DNA from: an uncultured Eubacteriales bacterium
GTDB taxonomy: Bacteria > Bacillota > Clostridia > Christensenellales > Christensenellaceae
NCBI GenBank assembly: GCA_905193725.1
Contig: CAJJPW010000080.1
Location: 1-8,734, forward strand
Direction of reading: 5' to 3'
Length of the DNA: 8,734 nucleotides
Shown: positions 6,491 through 8,734 of the stretch, in pieces
Layout of the letters: every line of letters begins with the position of its first letter
How positions within the stretch are numbered: position 1 is the first letter of the stretch
The notes under the pieces: model-generated
The model's input: only the letters and a program-made list of their open reading frames with translations
Told to the model about the DNA's origin: nothing
Databases searched by the model: none
Made by a program: the position numbers and the translations under genes

Positions 6491-6517
6491 GCACAGCCGA
6501 TAGTGGCTGTGCTTTTT
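6491..6517 (+). terminator. Terminator downstream of zapA
   Basis: A perfect 8-bp stem, GCACAGCC (6491-6498) with GGCTGTGC (6505-6512), encloses a six-base loop and is followed by five T's (6513-6517). It lies about 110 bases after the zapA stop. The stretch between holds no recognisable gene. Confidence 0.9.
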
Positions 6518-6608
6518 AAAAGCATAAAATATGTGGACGAGAAAGTGAAATATGAGTGCAATATCAATAAAATCAGAGTAAAGGCGGAATTTATGGAGTT
6601 GATCATTT

Positions 6609-6854
6609 GTGGATAAGGAAATATTGCTTTCCAATATAGATAAAGTTCACACGACTGAATTGGGCATCAATAGAATCAAGAGAAATCTGCAATGTAACGA
6701 TGGTGATGTTGTTGCGTATTGCAAAAATAAGATTTTAGATGTGAGATGCCATATTGCAAGGCGAGGGAAAAATTGGTATTGTGAAATAGATGGGATGAAA
6801 ATAACCATTCACGCATCTAGTTATACCATTATTACAGCGCATATGATAAAGTGA
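6609..6854 (+). CDS. DUF3781 family small protein
   Basis: This 81-residue soluble protein matches my memory of the DUF3781 family, whose function is not known. Recognisable features are the N-terminal segment ILLSNIDKVHTTELGINRIKRNL, here seen as IDKVHTTELG at residues 10-19 and RIKRNL at 22-27, a central DVVAYCK, a GKNWYCEI block and a C-terminal SYTIITAH. Three cysteines are present, but no clear catalytic or nucleic-acid-binding motif. The start is GTG 6609, ten bases after GGAG (6595-6598); the N-terminus then begins in register with the family pattern. A short upstream reading frame overlaps this start by eight bases, so translational coupling is possible. No convincing promoter was found after the zapA terminator, and no terminator is clear downstream. 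The family call is good; the biological role cannot be stated. Confidence 0.82.
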   Translation: MDKEILLSNIDKVHTTELGINRIKRNLQCNDGDVVAYCKNKILDVRCHIARRGKNWYCEIDGMKITIHASSYTIITAHMIK

Positions 6855-7083
6855 AACCCAAACGGCACGATGGAAAATGGAATGCATCAAATCTCAAATA
6901 TACTTGCTCCCCCTTCCAATACACTCATAATTAGCAGCGGAGATGGGGCTTTAAAACGTTAATCGCAAAGACTAAGGGATCTTTTTGCAAATCCCCTTTG
7001 GAAGAAAAAACAAAATAAAATCAGATCATGACGAAAGGAAAAGCCAAAAGATCGCACATTAAAATAGGCGGGCCAAATCTTCT
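6855..7083 (+). other. Intergenic region between convergent genes, with weak inverted repeats
   Basis: This 229-base stretch lies between the DUF3781 gene and the minus-strand pucR-type gene. CTTCCAA (6913-6919) and TTGGAAG (6998-7004) form an inverted repeat. Inside it, GGGAT (6976-6980) can pair with ATCCC (6991-6995). Neither hairpin is followed by a good T-run on either strand, so I do not call a terminator. No open reading frame with a ribosome site was recognised. Confidence 0.4.
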
Positions 7084-8691
7084 TTACAAAAGAGGCATAC
7101 ATTTGAGACACAGTTCTAATAAAAAGAGATCGTTGGGGTTGTCTAAATTGAGCCCTGTAATTTTTTCAATTTGATTGAGCCGATATCGAATGGTATTGTG
7201 ATGCACATACATGGAAGTGGCACATTTGCGAATGCCGCGGTTGCTGTCAAAGTACACTTTGAGAGTTTGAAGCAGCTGATTAGATGTTTTACGGTCCACT
7301 AAAATCAGCGGGTCGATATACTTTTTAATGGACTGCTTCACTTTCTCCAAAAAATCAGCGGAATCTAAAATATTGTAGATAGACAGGTCTGTGGCATAGA
7401 ACACCTGGCTTTCTGGTGATACTTTGATCCCGATTTTACAGGCAGCTGTGGCCTCTTGATAAGCTCTTTTCATATCGCTATGGGATGCACAGATACTGCT
7501 AACCCCCATATTTACGCCGAGAAAATCATATTTTTTTGTCAGTTGCTGCAGGAGGGAGGAGATAGTAGTAGAGTAATCCTGCTCTTCACTGGCACTCACT
7601 AAGAAGAACAGATGGTAGACATCTTGAAAGCCACAAAGAACGGGCATCTTGATATTGAGCTCCTGTAAATATGCAGCAATATTCAAAATATAGTTGTTCT
7701 TCTCCTGCTCCAGCGTCTGTGGAAGATAATTGATTTTGCACCAGCAGAAAACGCAGGGAAATGTAAGGTCAATCCCCAATTGTGTCGCTTGCGCGTGGAC
7801 TTCCTCGCTCGTGAATTGGTCCGATGCACAAAGCTCCAGTAAGAATTTGTTGCTAGCTGCTATATGCATTTGGCTGTTGGAAAACAAATCGTTAAGCTTA
7901 GCGTTGAGGGCAAAGCTCAGGAACTTCAGCAGCGTAATAAAATCCCCGGAAAGAGGCTGTTGCTCTAGGATAACTAGATAATTTTGCTTTTGAGTATCGA
8001 TGGTCACCACTACAAAACTGCCCGTTTCTTTTGGTTGGATGCGAAACACATGGGAACCCGAAAGATTGGTGCGGGCTTCATTTTCCAGATAGTGGGCGAA
8101 TTTATCCTTTTGGATAAAACTATAGGGGTGACATATATTGATACTTCTTCCCAAATCCACCAGGCCACAGGGATAGTGAATGTGCGTGGAGATTTGTTTG
8201 ACGATATCGTATGGAGTGGAGAGATTGGGCAAAATCTCTAAAATCTCCTCAAACTCATGTGCTGTGGGCAAGTCTGTATTGTTGGCTGAAGTGGGAAAAG
8301 AGGGAATGAGCACAGCACAGATCTCATACCAAGTGGAATCCGCCGGCAATTCAAAAATGGGGAAGTTGTTCTCGTTGGCGTATTTGATGACGCTGTCATC
8401 TAATTTTCGAATATAGCGAGAGAACTTCACACCCAAACCACTGGCTCCCACCTCTTTGAGCTTTTGGATGATTTCTAGCTGAGAGTTGTTGGCGTCTTTA
8501 AATATATAACCAGTGGAAATCAAAAATTCGTTGGGCTTGACAAAGTCGACAGAGTCTGGCGCCTCCAAAATGCCAAACCGGCCAATTGTATTAGAAATTC
8601 CCCCTAAACCAGCGATGAGCTTTGCTTGATTCAGCGGGGGATTTTTAAAAAGTTCCTGTAAAGCTAAAGCACTGGACGTATGTTCTTTCAC
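7084..8691 (-). CDS. PucR family transcriptional regulator
   Basis: This 535-residue cytoplasmic regulator has the family's full three-part layout. The N-terminal PucR sensory domain spans about residues 8-130 (for example DFVKPNEFLISTGYIF and GASGLGVKFSRYI). A central GGDEF-like/CdaR region lies at about 290-430, including LGVNMGVSS and SDMKRAYQEATAA. The C-terminal HTH_30 helix-turn-helix has HHNTIRYRL at 497-505 followed by NQIEKITGLNL. Relatives regulate purine, polyamine, amino acid or sugar-acid catabolism; the ligand cannot be read from this sequence. The start is GTG at 8691-8689 on the minus strand, four bases after AGGTGG-T (8701-8695). An overlapping ATG in another frame (8693-8691) hits a stop at once. 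It is convergent with the DUF3781 gene, so its regulated partner is more likely beyond the right edge. Only 43 bases of upstream sequence are visible, so its promoter cannot be assigned. The family is certain; targets are unknown. Confidence 0.93.
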   Translation of the reverse strand: MKEHTSSALALQELFKNPPLNQAKLIAGLGGISNTIGRFGILEAPDSVDFVKPNEFLISTGYIFKDANNSQLEIIQKLKEVGASGLGVKFSRYIRKLDDSVIKYANENNFPIFELPADSTWYEICAVLIPSFPTSANNTDLPTAHEFEEILEILPNLSTPYDIVKQISTHIHYPCGLVDLGRSINICHPYSFIQKDKFAHYLENEARTNLSGSHVFRIQPKETGSFVVVTIDTQKQNYLVILEQQPLSGDFITLLKFLSFALNAKLNDLFSNSQMHIAASNKFLLELCASDQFTSEEVHAQATQLGIDLTFPCVFCWCKINYLPQTLEQEKNNYILNIAAYLQELNIKMPVLCGFQDVYHLFFLVSASEEQDYSTTISSLLQQLTKKYDFLGVNMGVSSICASHSDMKRAYQEATAACKIGIKVSPESQVFYATDLSIYNILDSADFLEKVKQSIKKYIDPLILVDRKTSNQLLQTLKVYFDSNRGIRKCATSMYVHHNTIRYRLNQIEKITGLNLDNPNDLFLLELCLKCMPLL

Positions 8692-8734
8692 ATGACCACC
8701 TGCTAAAATTTACTATGAGTACTTTCTATCATTA

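Noticed and set aside
7730..8416. Three plus-strand frames opposite the PucR gene
   Set aside because: All lie antisense to a full-length regulator with recognisable domains and have no supporting signals.
1..8734. CRISPR array, insertion sequence, tRNA or rRNA genes
   Set aside because: No regularly spaced repeats, transposase-like frames, terminal inverted repeats, or tRNA/rRNA signatures were seen on either strand.

Overview
The window looks like a piece of a low-to-mid GC Firmicutes chromosome, most likely class Clostridia. The evidence is a threonine T-box leader in front of thrS, the sporulation-associated family YtxC directly upstream of thrS (as in Bacillus subtilis), strong AGGAG-type ribosome binding sites, consensus sigma-A promoters and U-tract terminators. 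No mobile element, CRISPR array, tRNA or rRNA is visible. I cannot assign a genus from the sequence alone.

Layout. Bases 1-132 are the 3' end of a KDPG/KHG aldolase gene, closed by a terminator. Bases 283-891 encode an unrecognised protein with about six membrane segments. Bases 992-2356 encode a RelA/SpoT-type nucleotide pyrophosphokinase domain protein with a large C-terminal half of unknown function. Bases 2595-3392 encode YtxC. Bases 3393-3795 hold a consensus promoter and a complete T-box riboswitch with a readable ACC (Thr) specifier, attenuator and antiterminator. Bases 3796-5736 encode threonyl-tRNA synthetase. Bases 5920-6378 encode the FtsZ-associated protein ZapA. Bases 6609-6854 encode a small DUF3781 protein. 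Bases 7084-8691, on the minus strand and convergent with everything else, encode a PucR-type transcriptional regulator.

How the genes relate. Most genes appear to be separate transcription units, each with its own promoter and/or terminator, rather than one operon. Two parts respond to amino acid or tRNA status. thrS is induced when uncharged tRNA-Thr accumulates, through the T-box. The RelA/SpoT-domain protein belongs to the fold that makes (p)ppGpp in the stringent response, or in some toxin relatives modifies tRNA. ytxC and zapA are linked to sporulation and cell division. The PucR regulator probably controls a catabolic or transport gene beyond the right edge, and its targets are not in view.

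Most of the window is conventional housekeeping sequence. The parts most worth a second look are the RelA/SpoT protein with its uncharacterised C-terminal half, the membrane protein beside it, a possible late-sporulation promoter in front of ytxC, and the small DUF3781 gene with an overlapping upstream reading frame.
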